Source: Acidobacteriota bacterium
GTDB lineage: Bacteria; Acidobacteriota; UBA6911; RPQK01; JAJDTT01
DNA: 64,000 nucleotides
Assembly: GCA_028874215.1 (NCBI GenBank)
Contig: JAPPLF010000006.1
Coordinates: forward strand, 1-64,000
Direction of reading: 5' to 3'
Part shown: in pieces, positions 8,616-16,871 of the stretch
Layout of the letters: each line of letters begins with the position of its first letter
How positions within the stretch are numbered: the first letter of the stretch is position 1
Made by a program: the position numbers and the translations under genes
The notes under the pieces: model-generated
Told to the model about the DNA's origin: nothing
The model's input: the letters and a program-made list of their open reading frames with translations, nothing else
Database searches by the model: none

Positions 8616-8681
8616 CGGTTCGCGGTCCGGCGTCGGGGAGCCCGGCCGATCATCGAGCGTTTCGGAGGCGAAATCCACGCC

Positions 8682-9308
8682 ATGGCAGGCAGATTGATCG
8701 TTATGAGCGGCCCCTCGGGAGCCGGCAAGACCAGTCTGGGCCGGGCCCTGGTGGAGCAGGTCGAGCGGATCCGCTTCTCCGTCAGTCACACCACGCGGCA
8801 GCCGCGGCAGGGCGAACGTCACGGCGTCGAATATTTTTTCGTCTCCGAACCCGAATTCCGCGAGATGGTGGCCCGTGACCGGTTTCTGGAGCATGCCCGG
8901 GTTCACGGCCACTACTACGGCACTTCCCGTGAGTGGGTCAGAGACTGTCTCGATTCGGGAAAGGACGTGTTACTGGACATCGACGTGCAAGGGGCTCGCC
9001 AGATCATGGATCAGGTTCGGGACGCGCTGACGATCCTGATCCTTCCGCCATCCAGGCGGGAACTGGAGCGCCGCCTGACCCACAGGGGGCAGGATCGCCT
9101 GGCGGTCATCCGGCGGCGCATGGAGCGGGCGGCCGAGGAGGTTGGCGCCTACAACCAGTACCGATACGCTATAATCAACGATTCCCTCAAGGACGCCTTG
9201 CTGGAGTTGAAATCGGTGGTCGGTTCCCACGAATCCGATTCCGGCGCCCCGGTCCGGAACACCAGGCGGATCCAAGAGGTGGTAGGAACGTTCAAGGAGG
9301 CCCAATGA
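8682..9308 (+). CDS. gmk: guanylate kinase
   Basis: Guanylate kinase phosphorylates GMP to GDP with ATP in the cytoplasm. The 208-residue protein has Walker A GPSGAGKTSL near the N-terminus, the GMP-binding segment SVSHTTRQPRQGE, and FVSEPEFREM with the following YGTS motif. The conserved DIDVQGARQI is also present. The length is normal for the family. The ATG is followed by MAGRLIVMSGPSG as expected. Its TGA overlaps the rpoZ ATG by four bases, suggesting coupled translation. Confidence 0.95.
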   Translation: MAGRLIVMSGPSGAGKTSLGRALVEQVERIRFSVSHTTRQPRQGERHGVEYFFVSEPEFREMVARDRFLEHARVHGHYYGTSREWVRDCLDSGKDVLLDIDVQGARQIMDQVRDALTILILPPSRRELERRLTHRGQDRLAVIRRRMERAAEEVGAYNQYRYAIINDSLKDALLELKSVVGSHESDSGAPVRNTRRIQEVVGTFKEAQ

Positions 9309-9538
9309 TCATAGACATTCCCGACGAGTACGACAGCAAGTTCCGATTCATTCTGGTGGCGGCCGAGAGAGCCAAGCAGCTACAGAACGGCTACCCTCCC
9401 ATGGTCGACGAGAAGTCCCCGAAGCCGGCCCACATCGCTATCCAGGAGGCGCAACAGGGACTCATCACCTGGGAAATCCTGGAGGAAGCGGACGAGGAAG
9501 CGGACGAGATCGAATTCGACGGCGGCGAAGCCTACTGA
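9305..9538 (+). CDS. rpoZ: RNA polymerase omega subunit
   Basis: This 77-residue protein follows guanylate kinase, the usual place of rpoZ. It carries the omega-like core FILVAAERAKQLQNG and the KPAHIAIQEAQQGLI stretch, then an acidic tail (EEADEEADEIEFDGG). Omega helps fold the beta-prime subunit and assemble the polymerase. The start (MIIDIPDEYDSKFR) lacks the more common N-terminal form, and the protein is compact. The start overlaps gmk by ATGA, and GGAGG lies 5-9 bases upstream within gmk. Confidence 0.88.
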   Translation: MIIDIPDEYDSKFRFILVAAERAKQLQNGYPPMVDEKSPKPAHIAIQEAQQGLITWEILEEADEEADEIEFDGGEAY

Positions 9539-9544
9539 GTTCCC

Positions 9545-10750
9545 ATGCGAATCGTTCTGGGCGTCACCGGCTGCATCGCGGCCTATAAATCCGCCGTCAT
9601 CCTGAGATTGCTTCAGGAGGGGGGGTGCGAGGTGCTCCCGGTGATGACCGAGCATGCCAAGAGATTCCTGGGGCCACTGACCCTGGAGAAGCTCTCGGGG
9701 AACCGCGTTGTGGACAGCCTGTTCCGGGATTCCTCGGCGGCCATCGAACATATCGCCCTGGCCCGCAGCAGCGAACTGTTGCTGGTGGCGCCGGCGACGG
9801 CCAACACGCTGGCCAAGTTCGCCCACGGCATCGGGGACGACTTTTTGAGCACCCTCTATATTTCCACCGTCACTCCCACCGTCGTGGCTCCCGCCATGAA
9901 CGTCGAGATGTGGCGCCATCCCGCGACGCAATCCAATCTGGAGATTCTGCGCGGGCGCGGAGTCTCCGTGGTGGAGCCGGAAGCGGGCTACCTGGCTTGT
10001 GGAGAAGTGGGGGAGGGGCGTCTGGCCGAGCCGGAGGTCATCGTCGAACGGGCGCTGCGGATCCTGAGCCGGGGGAAGGGGTTGGAAGGCAAGCGGGTGC
10101 TGGTTACTGCCGGGCCCACGGTCGAGGACATCGATCCGGTCCGGTTCCTCTCGAACCGTTCCTCGGGGAAGATGGGGTACGCCATCGCCGCGGAGGCCCA
10201 GTCCCGCGGCGCTCGCGTCACTCTGGTTTCGGGGCCGACTCATCTGCCTCCTCCTCCGGGCGTGGAATCGATTGCCGTCCGGTCGGCCGAAGAGATGGCC
10301 GCCGCCGTCGGCGGGCGCTTCGAGCGGTCGCAGATCGTCGTCATGGCCGCCGCCGTGGGAGACTTCGCGCCGGTCCGCCGATGCCGGGAGAAGATCAAGA
10401 AAGACGAAGGCACTCTCGGCACGCTCCGGCTTCGACCGGTTCGGGACATCCTCATGGAGTTGGGAGAGAAGAAACGAGCCGGCCAGTTCCTGGTGGGCTT
10501 TGCCGCCGAGTCCAGCGGTCTCCGGCGAAACGCCGTCGAAAAACTGCGCCGGAAGCGTCTGGACCTGATCGTCGCCAACGACATCTCCCGTCCGGATCGA
10601 GGTTTCGCGTCGGACTACAACCAGGTGCTGTTGCTGGACCCGGAGGGAGCGGAAGAGAAATCTCCGCTGCTCACCAAGAGACGGGTGGCCGCCTTCCTGT
10701 GGGATCGAATCCAGGACCGGCTGGCATCCCGCCCGGTACAGGTGGCGTGA
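9545..10750 (+). CDS. coaBC: CoaBC: phosphopantothenoylcysteine decarboxylase/synthetase
   Basis: This bifunctional enzyme of coenzyme A synthesis joins cysteine to 4'-phosphopantothenate with CTP (CoaB), then decarboxylates the product with FMN (CoaC). It has 401 residues, the usual length. The CoaC half shows GVTGCIAAYK, the active-site histidine in IEHIALAR, PAMNVEMW and the cysteine of GYLACGEVGEGR. The CoaB half begins around 180 with VTAGPTVEDIDPVRF, then NRSSGKMGYA, and has the late lysine-containing segment and NDIS. Only six bases separate it from rpoZ. Confidence 0.95.
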   Translation: MRIVLGVTGCIAAYKSAVILRLLQEGGCEVLPVMTEHAKRFLGPLTLEKLSGNRVVDSLFRDSSAAIEHIALARSSELLLVAPATANTLAKFAHGIGDDFLSTLYISTVTPTVVAPAMNVEMWRHPATQSNLEILRGRGVSVVEPEAGYLACGEVGEGRLAEPEVIVERALRILSRGKGLEGKRVLVTAGPTVEDIDPVRFLSNRSSGKMGYAIAAEAQSRGARVTLVSGPTHLPPPPGVESIAVRSAEEMAAAVGGRFERSQIVVMAAAVGDFAPVRRCREKIKKDEGTLGTLRLRPVRDILMELGEKKRAGQFLVGFAAESSGLRRNAVEKLRRKRLDLIVANDISRPDRGFASDYNQVLLLDPEGAEEKSPLLTKRRVAAFLWDRIQDRLASRPVQVA

Positions 10751-10757
10751 GCGGCAC

Positions 10758-11648
10758 GTGGCCAAGGTAGGATTCGTCGCCCTGATCGGCCGCCCCAACT
10801 CGGGGAAGTCCAGCCTTCTGAACCGCCTCATCCGTTCCAAGGTTTCCATCGTCAGCGACAAACCTCAGACCACGAGGCACCGGATTCTGGGGGTCCTGAC
10901 CCGGGCGGACTCCCAGATCATCTTCGTGGATACTCCCGGAGTCCATCGCCCCGGCTATCGGCTCAACGAACGGATGATGGGGGCGGTCTACGAAGCGCTG
11001 AGGTCCGTCGACCTGGTGCTCCACATGGTGGATGCCTCCGAGCGCTTCGGCAAGGGAGAGAAGTACGTCCTGGACCTGATTCGCCGGATCCGGCAACCTG
11101 CGCTCCTCCTGCTCAACAAGGTCGACCTCATCAACAAGGGGCGGTTGCTTCCCATGATGGAGTTCTACCACCAGCGTCACGGCTACCGGGAGATCATTCC
11201 CATCTCGGCTCTCAAGGGGGACAACCTGGCGGTCCTGCTGGACCGGATCGCCGGGAACCTGCCCGAACGGGAATTCGAGTATCCGGACGATTACCTGACG
11301 GACCAGCCGGAGCGATCCCTGGTGGGAGAGCTCATTCGGGAGAAGGTGTTGGATTGCACCCGGCAGGAGCTTCCCTATTCCACCGCCGTCCTGGTGGAGG
11401 AGTTCGACGAAGGACGGCGGACCGACGGCCTGGTGGTGATCCGGGCCTCCATCGTGGTGGAGAAGGCGAGTCAGAAGAAGATCGTCATCGGCCGGGCGGG
11501 CCGAATGATCAAGACCATCGGGACGCGGGCCCGCAAGGAGATCCAGCGTTTCCTGGGCGTTCGCAGGGTTGCGCTCGAGTTGCAGGTCAGTGTCGCGCCC
11601 GAGTGGAGGAACCGGGAGGGGCTCCTGGATCGGTTCGGTGTGGTTTAA
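10758..11648 (+). CDS. era: GTPase Era
   Basis: Era is an essential GTPase that binds the 3' end of 16S rRNA and assists 30S maturation at the membrane. The 296-residue protein has G1 GRPNSGKS, G2 around TTRHR, G3 DTPGVHR, G4 NKVD and G5 SALKG, then a C-terminal KH domain with IGRAGRMIKTIGTRAR. The GTG start at 10758 gives the typical VAKVGFVALIGRPNSG N-terminus. It lies seven bases after coaBC and probably shares its transcript. Confidence 0.95.
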   Translation: MAKVGFVALIGRPNSGKSSLLNRLIRSKVSIVSDKPQTTRHRILGVLTRADSQIIFVDTPGVHRPGYRLNERMMGAVYEALRSVDLVLHMVDASERFGKGEKYVLDLIRRIRQPALLLLNKVDLINKGRLLPMMEFYHQRHGYREIIPISALKGDNLAVLLDRIAGNLPEREFEYPDDYLTDQPERSLVGELIREKVLDCTRQELPYSTAVLVEEFDEGRRTDGLVVIRASIVVEKASQKKIVIGRAGRMIKTIGTRARKEIQRFLGVRRVALELQVSVAPEWRNREGLLDRFGVV

Positions 11649-11721
11649 AAGCTTTCCCACGCGGTTTTGGCACCACCTCGTAGTAGACTGAACCCAAGGT
11701 TTCCCCGAGGAATCGGCCGGC

Positions 11722-12372
11722 ATGCGTGAACTGGTCCATCAACTGAACTTCTTCAGCGAGTTGGGAGTGACCCATCTCAACCTGAAAAACCTGAATCGGG
11801 TTCCGACTCTTCCGGAAATCCGGGAGGAGATGGGAGAGTGCACGAGGTGCAAACTGCACCGGGGGCGCCAAAACATCGTGTTCGGAGTCGGCAACCCCGA
11901 AGCCGACCTCATGTTCGTGGGAGAGGCTCCGGGAGCCGACGAAGACGCCCAGGGGATCCCCTTCGTCGGCCGGGCCGGCCAGCTCCTGACCCGCATCATC
12001 GAGTCCATCGGCCTGCAGCGGGAACAGGTCTACATCGCCAATATCCTCAAGTGCCGGCCGCCCCGAAACCGGGATCCCCAACCGGACGAGGTCGAATCGT
12101 GCGAGGGTTTTCTTTTCCAGCAGATCCAAGCCATCGATCCGCTCCTGGTCGTGGCCCTGGGCAGGTACGCGGCCCAGACGCTGCTTCAGACCCAGACCGC
12201 CATATCCCGGATCCGGGGCAAGTTTTATCCCTACCGGGGAGGTCTTCTGATTCCCACGTTCCACCCTTCCTATCTGCTTCGCAACCCGAGGGCCAAACGG
12301 GAGGTCTGGGAGGACATGAAGGCGATCCGGGCCAAGCTGACCGAACTGGGAAGCTCCTACTACGCACCGTGA
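11722..12372 (+). CDS. uracil-DNA glycosylase, family 4 (4Fe-4S)
   Basis: This enzyme removes uracil from DNA to start base excision repair. The 216-residue protein has the family 4 layout: two cysteines in CTRCKLH, motif [10 protein letters not shown], cysteines in ILKCRPP and VESCEGF that complete a 4Fe-4S site, and motif B HPSYLLR near the C-terminus. Family 4 enzymes occur in thermophiles and many other bacteria. A short N-terminal extension (about 35 residues) precedes the cluster-binding segment. It follows era after 73 bases and may have its own promoter. Confidence 0.9.
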   Translation: MRELVHQLNFFSELGVTHLNLKNLNRVPTLPEIREEMGECTRCKLHRGRQNIVFGVGNPEADLMFVGEAPGADEDAQGIPFVGRAGQLLTRIIESIGLQREQVYIANILKCRPPRNRDPQPDEVESCEGFLFQQIQAIDPLLVVALGRYAAQTLLQTQTAISRIRGKFYPYRGGLLIPTFHPSYLLRNPRAKREVWEDMKAIRAKLTELGSSYYAP

Positions 12373-12450
12373 CCCCGGTAGCCTGTTCGATCCCGGCTCC
12401 GGGATCGGCCTTGGTTTGACCAGGGCCGGCGCCGGCGGGACGTTTCGCAC

Positions 12451-14751
12451 TTGGCCGAGTTTCTCATGCCCGCGAGCCCCCAAGTTGCCCCCGGCCGAGA
12501 CCCCGAGCAGGACCGGAACGTCCAGGTTGCGGTACCTCTCCCGCTCTTCCGGGAGTTCACCTACCGGGTTCCGGATCGGATGGAGACGCCGCCGGCCGCC
12601 GGCACCCGGGTTTTGGTCCCCTTCGGCCACCGGAAACTGGTGGGCATCGTCGTCTCCGGTTCACCCCGGGTCACCGGTCTGGAGTTGAAGAATCTGGAGC
12701 GGGTCCTGGATCGGGACCCCATCCTTTCTCCCCAACTGTTGAGTCTCGGCCAATGGGTGGCGCGTTACTACTTCTCGCCTCTGGGAGAAGTCCTGCAGAG
12801 CATGCTTCCCCCGGGCCTGCTGTCGAAGCCCTCCTCCACGGTCTCCCGGTCTTGGCCGGTCAAGACCCGGATGGCGATCCGGAGCGTCGATCTTTCCCGG
12901 GAATCCGGTCTGACGAGGCGGCAGCGGGAGCTCCTGGCACTGTTGCGCGCCCGGAAGCTCCCGGTCGCGGTGTCCCGATTCGTCCGGGAGGCCGGCACCA
13001 CCCGCGGCACGCTGAAGGCGATGGCGGCACGGGGCGCCGTGGTGCTGAAGCCGGAGCGGGTCTACCGCTCCCCGTGGCTCGATTCGGACCCGCCCCCGCC
13101 GGTCAAGCGTCATTCGTTGAACCCGGATCAGAGCAGGATCCTGGAAGAGATTCGAAGGCGGCTGTCCGGTGGCGGCTTTCACAGCATGCTCATCCATGGA
13201 ATCACGGGAAGCGGCAAGACGGAGGTCTATCTCAACGCCATTTCCCAGGTGGTTCGAACCGGCGGGAGCGCCTTGATGCTGGTTCCGGAAATCGGATTGA
13301 CCCCCCAGATCTCCAACCAGTTCCGGGGCTGGTTCGGTTCGGAGGTGGCCATTCTTCACAGCGCCCTCTCCGAGGGGGAGAGGTTCGACCAATGGTTGCG
13401 TATTCGGGAGGGAAAGGCCCGGGTCGTGATCGGCACCCGGTCTTCGGTCTTCGCTCCCGTCCCCGACCTGAGAATCGCCATCGTCGACGAGGAGCACGAC
13501 TCCTCCTACAAGCAGGGGGAAATGCCCAGGTATCACGCCCGGGACGCGGCGTTGAAACGCGGACAATTGGAGCAGGCCCTGGTGGTGCTGGGAAGCGCCA
13601 CGCCGCAGTTGGAGATCTACCACGTGTCCCGGGACCGGGGACGCCCCCGGCCGGAGGTCCTGCCTCGCAGGGTTCTGGACCGCTCCCTGCCCCAGGTCGA
13701 GGTCGTGGATATGAGGCTGGAGTTTCAGAAGCACGGCAAGGCGCTGATCCTCTCGGACCTGCTCAGGGATTCGCTCCGGCAGAGCCTGGAGTGCGGCGAC
13801 CAGGCGCTGCTCCTGCTCAATCGCCGGGGCTATTCCGCGGCTCTGCTCTGCCGGAGCTGCGGGAACACCGAGCGCTGCCGGAACTGCAGCATCAGCCTGA
13901 CCTACCATCGAGACCGGAATCGGCTCCTCTGCCACTACTGCGGGTTCACCCGTTCGCTCCCCGCCCGCTGCCGGGATTGCGGCAAGCGGTACATCCACCT
14001 GTTGGGGGAAGGGACGGAGAAGGTGCAGGAGGCGCTCCAGGAACTGTTTCCCGAGGCCCGGGTGGGCCGCCTGGACCGGGACACGGTGCGGCGCAAAGGA
14101 AGCCTGCAACGGATCCTGTCGGACTTTCGCCGGGGCCGGACCGATGTTCTGGTGGGCACCCAGATGATCGCCAAGGGGCACGACTTCCCGGGAGTCACGC
14201 TGGTCGGCGTACTGAGCGCGGACCAGGGCTTGAGGCTGCCCGACTTCCGAGCCGCCGAGCGGACCTTCCAACTCCTGACCCAGGTGGCGGGCCGGGCCGG
14301 CCGGGGGGAGCGTGCCGGCCGGGTCGTCATCCAGACCTACTATCCCAACCACTACAGTCTCAAGGCGGCCCGCCGGCAGGACTACCCACTGTTCTTTCAG
14401 GAGGAGATCGAGTTCCGGCGCCGATTCCAATACCCGCCCTTCTCGGCCCTGGTCAGCCTTCTGGTCCAGGGTCGGGACCGGGGTTCGACACTCGATTTGG
14501 CCCACCGGCTCGGCCGGAGCCTGTTGGAGCACCGAAAACGAATCGGCGCCCATCAGAGGCTGCGGATCCTGGGGCCGGCCCCGGCGCCGCTGGAGCGGAT
14601 CAAGGGGGAATACCGATTCCAGATTCTGATCAAGGCCGTCCGCCGTCCGGAAGCCCTGGAAGTCGTCCGTTCGAGCCGGGAGGAGCTCTCCCGGAAAGGG
14701 GCCAACCTGAAGCAGGTCTCCGTGGACGTGGACCCGGTGAACCTGATGTGA
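12451..14751 (+). CDS. priA: primosomal helicase PriA
   Basis: PriA is the 3'-5' helicase that restarts collapsed replication forks. The protein has about 766 residues: an N-terminal DNA-binding domain, a helicase domain with Walker A GITGSGKTEVY, the DEEHDSSYKQ box, GSATPQLE and GTQMIAKGHDFPGVTLVG, and helicase motif VI QVAGRAGRG. An eight-cysteine zinc module lies between them (CRSCGNTERCRNC, then CHYCGF and CRDCGK). The start is uncertain: a TTG at 12451 is used here, and an ATG at 12466 would shorten the protein by five residues. Neither has a clear ribosome binding site. Confidence 0.93.
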   Translation: MAEFLMPASPQVAPGRDPEQDRNVQVAVPLPLFREFTYRVPDRMETPPAAGTRVLVPFGHRKLVGIVVSGSPRVTGLELKNLERVLDRDPILSPQLLSLGQWVARYYFSPLGEVLQSMLPPGLLSKPSSTVSRSWPVKTRMAIRSVDLSRESGLTRRQRELLALLRARKLPVAVSRFVREAGTTRGTLKAMAARGAVVLKPERVYRSPWLDSDPPPPVKRHSLNPDQSRILEEIRRRLSGGGFHSMLIHGITGSGKTEVYLNAISQVVRTGGSALMLVPEIGLTPQISNQFRGWFGSEVAILHSALSEGERFDQWLRIREGKARVVIGTRSSVFAPVPDLRIAIVDEEHDSSYKQGEMPRYHARDAALKRGQLEQALVVLGSATPQLEIYHVSRDRGRPRPEVLPRRVLDRSLPQVEVVDMRLEFQKHGKALILSDLLRDSLRQSLECGDQALLLLNRRGYSAALLCRSCGNTERCRNCSISLTYHRDRNRLLCHYCGFTRSLPARCRDCGKRYIHLLGEGTEKVQEALQELFPEARVGRLDRDTVRRKGSLQRILSDFRRGRTDVLVGTQMIAKGHDFPGVTLVGVLSADQGLRLPDFRAAERTFQLLTQVAGRAGRGERAGRVVIQTYYPNHYSLKAARRQDYPLFFQEEIEFRRRFQYPPFSALVSLLVQGRDRGSTLDLAHRLGRSLLEHRKRIGAHQRLRILGPAPAPLERIKGEYRFQILIKAVRRPEALEVVRSSREELSRKGANLKQVSVDVDPVNLM

Positions 14752-14797
14752 AATCCGTTCATCTGATCGCAATAGGGGCCGGCCGCGCGAGTGTCCT

Positions 14798-14822
14798 CTG
14801 CGGCGCGCCGTCCGCGCCGCAG
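14798..14822 (+). terminator. strong GC hairpin after priA
   Basis: A perfect ten-base-pair inverted repeat (CTGCGGCGCG, five-base loop, CGCGCCGCAG) lies 46 bases after the priA stop. The next bases are ATTGGAACC, so the T-tract of a classical intrinsic terminator is missing. It may still end or pause transcription before the promoter at 14824-14853. Confidence 0.45.
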
Positions 14823-14823
14823 A

Positions 14824-14853
14824 TTGGAACCGGTTCCAGACGAGAGATACAAT
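14824..14853 (+). promoter_or_regulatory. promoter with palindromic operator, leaderless start
   Basis: TTGGAA (14824-14829), an 18-base spacer and TACAAT (14848-14853) form a plausible promoter. The -10 box ends six bases before the ATG at 14860, so the mRNA would be leaderless; no Shine-Dalgarno sequence is seen. A perfect 14-base palindrome, TGGAACCGGTTCCA (14825-14838), covers the -35 element. Its symmetry and central CG resemble operators of LacI/GalR-type repressors. The regulator is not in this window. Confidence 0.45.
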
Positions 14854-14859
14854 TGACTC

Positions 14860-15960
14860 ATGGCCGAGTCATCGCCATTGGGCGCTTCTGAAGCCTATCC
14901 GAACCCGGACGACATCTTCCGCAGTATCCGGGGCTGGGCTCCCGAACCGGTCCTCGACCTCCTGGACCAACTGGCTTTCCTTCTGCCGGACGACATCAAG
15001 TATCGCCTCAAGACGGTCATGGACACCCTCCCGCGCCAGGGGGACAACATGCAGAAGGTCCTGGAGGTGGTCCGCGGGCAGTGGCGGGAGATCCAGTCGG
15101 AGGAGGAGTTGCGGATCAGTGTCGTGGGGATGCCCCAATCGGGGAAGGCGACGCTGATTCGGGCCCTGACCCGGGATCAGGACGAAACGGTGCGGCCCAT
15201 CTTTCATCCCGTCGGCATCCAGGGAGTGGAAGAGTTCGTCGGATACCGGACGCCGGACCTGACCCGGGACCTGCAGCAGGCGGATTTCATTCTGCTGGTT
15301 CTGGACGGCCGCTTCGAAGCCACACTCTCCACGCGGCGCCTCCTGGAGCGGCTTCAGGGTTACGGGACGCCGCTGCTGGTGGTCCTGAGCAAGATGGATC
15401 TTGTCCGGCAGCCGAGCCGGATGGTCCGGTCCGCCAGAGGCGTTCTGGGCACCTCCGTGTTCCCGGTTTCCGTGGCCCAGCCGGAGAGACTCGAACGGCT
15501 TCTGAAATCGATCGTCTCGGCCCTCCCCAAGGCCCTCTATCCGCTGACGCGAAGCCTGCCCGGGTTCCGCCGGACCATCTGCAATTCCATCGTGACCCAG
15601 GCGTCCTTCTCTGCCGCCCTGGTGGGAGCCGTACCCATACCGGTCAGCGACATGTTGCCGCTGAGCGCCATTCAGACGGCCATGATCCTGAAGGTCGCCA
15701 GAGCCTTCGGCTATCCGCTGAATCGGAGCCGGGCCCGGGAACTGCTGCCGCTTCTGGTGTCCGGCGCCCTGGTGCGGGAGGGAGGCGACCGGCTGCTGCG
15801 GCGGTTTCCGGGGAAGCAGCACCTCTTGCGCGTTTCCTTGGCCGGTGTCTGGACCTTTCTCGCCGGCCAGATCGCGGTCCGTTACTTCGAGGAAATGCGC
15901 CGTCACACCCAGCGCCTGGGCGGTGGCGCCCCCGGGGAATTGAGACTGGTCAATTCCTGA
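14860..15960 (+). CDS. degenerate GTPase-like protein with DUF697-type membrane domain
   Basis: This is a 366-residue protein. After about 80 residues comes a P-loop-like domain: GMPQSGKATL as G1, where the usual S/T after GK is alanine, and SKMD as G4. The DxxG of G3 is not found; GYRTPDLT stands near its place. The C-terminal third has hydrophobic segments with PIPVSDMLPLSAIQTAMI, typical of DUF697/YcjF-like membrane domains fused to Era-type GTPases. This suggests a membrane-associated protein that may bind nucleotide poorly or not at all. The biological role is unknown. It has its own apparent promoter. Confidence 0.65.
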   Translation: MAESSPLGASEAYPNPDDIFRSIRGWAPEPVLDLLDQLAFLLPDDIKYRLKTVMDTLPRQGDNMQKVLEVVRGQWREIQSEEELRISVVGMPQSGKATLIRALTRDQDETVRPIFHPVGIQGVEEFVGYRTPDLTRDLQQADFILLVLDGRFEATLSTRRLLERLQGYGTPLLVVLSKMDLVRQPSRMVRSARGVLGTSVFPVSVAQPERLERLLKSIVSALPKALYPLTRSLPGFRRTICNSIVTQASFSAALVGAVPIPVSDMLPLSAIQTAMILKVARAFGYPLNRSRARELLPLLVSGALVREGGDRLLRRFPGKQHLLRVSLAGVWTFLAGQIAVRYFEEMRRHTQRLGGGAPGELRLVNS

Positions 15961-16085
15961 CCGGTCCAATCTGGACGCCGGGGAGGCCCTGCGGGTTCGT
16001 GTGGAGCCCCGCTCCCGCGGAAAGGTTCCGGTGCCGTGGTGAACGATTCGCCGGGTCTGCCCGTCCAATAGACGCGAGGGTCAGC

Positions 16086-16871
16086 TTGAAGTCCTGGATC
16101 TTGAGTCTGGTGGCCGGTCTGATGATGGCTGGGCCGACACTCGGCGCCAAGAAGTTCTGGGAAAAGGTTCCCCACCAGGAATGGAGCCGGGAGCAGGTCT
16201 CCAAGATCCTGACCCAGTCGCCTTGGGCCCGCCAGTTCCACATCTCACGAGCCAAGCTCGAGAAGTCCTATCGGCCCGCAGACGATCGCTCGTTGGAAAA
16301 AGACCTGGAAGGCCGCCGCGCAGGCTCACCAGGGTCCGTGGGGATCACCTCCCGCGGGGCGTCCGTCTATGTGCAGGACCAGACGGTGTCCAGGCAGTTC
16401 GACAGTACCGGCGGCGCCTTCGGTTCGTTTGTTCCGGTGACCGTCCGTTGGGAAACCGCGATGCCTGTGAAGCGGGCATGGTCGCGGATCCCGGAATCGA
16501 GCCGGGTGAGGTCAAAAACGGACGACGGGGAGTGGACGGGGAAGGATTCGAGCCATGTTGTCGTCAGCGTGTCGGGTTTGCCGCCGCGGATGATCCCGGT
16601 TGAGGCGGCGGAAAAAGATCGGTTCCTGGACGGCGTCAGGTCGCAGTCGTATCTCAAGGCCGGAAAAAGAGCGCGATGGCTGCCCGCCGGCGCCAGGTTG
16701 GGAGAAAAACAGCGGTGGGTGGCGTTGTACCTTCTGTTTCCCAGAGAGAGAGCCCGGGAAGTCGAACTGCGCGACAAGACGATCGAGTTCGTCACCAGAA
16801 TTTCAGACCAGAAAATATCTCGCAAATTCAAACTCAAGGACATGGTCTTTGAGGGGAAGTTGGCCTTTTGA
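16086..16871 (+). CDS. secreted protein of unknown function (acidobacterial type)
   Basis: A TTG start with GAGGG six bases upstream opens a 261-residue protein that begins with a signal peptide (MKSWILSLVAGLMMAG, then TLGA). The mature N-terminus reads FWEKVPHQEWSREQ followed by SPWAR, a pattern I associate with Acidobacteria-specific exported proteins of unknown function. The rest is mixed alpha/beta without a known catalytic motif. The gene overlaps the next one by TTGA and is probably coupled to it, so the two products may act together in the periplasm. The start could be wrong, but no better one is in frame. Confidence 0.6.
   Translation: MKSWILSLVAGLMMAGPTLGAKKFWEKVPHQEWSREQVSKILTQSPWARQFHISRAKLEKSYRPADDRSLEKDLEGRRAGSPGSVGITSRGASVYVQDQTVSRQFDSTGGAFGSFVPVTVRWETAMPVKRAWSRIPESSRVRSKTDDGEWTGKDSSHVVVSVSGLPPRMIPVEAAEKDRFLDGVRSQSYLKAGKRARWLPAGARLGEKQRWVALYLLFPRERAREVELRDKTIEFVTRISDQKISRKFKLKDMVFEGKLAF

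Noticed and set aside
9170-9175. TATAAT consensus -10
   Set aside because: It is inside the gmk coding frame, and nothing downstream needs a new promoter except rpoZ, which is coupled by overlap.
12661-14772. 703-codon open frame on the minus strand
   Set aside because: It is the antisense shadow of priA, whose helicase and zinc motifs are unmistakable.
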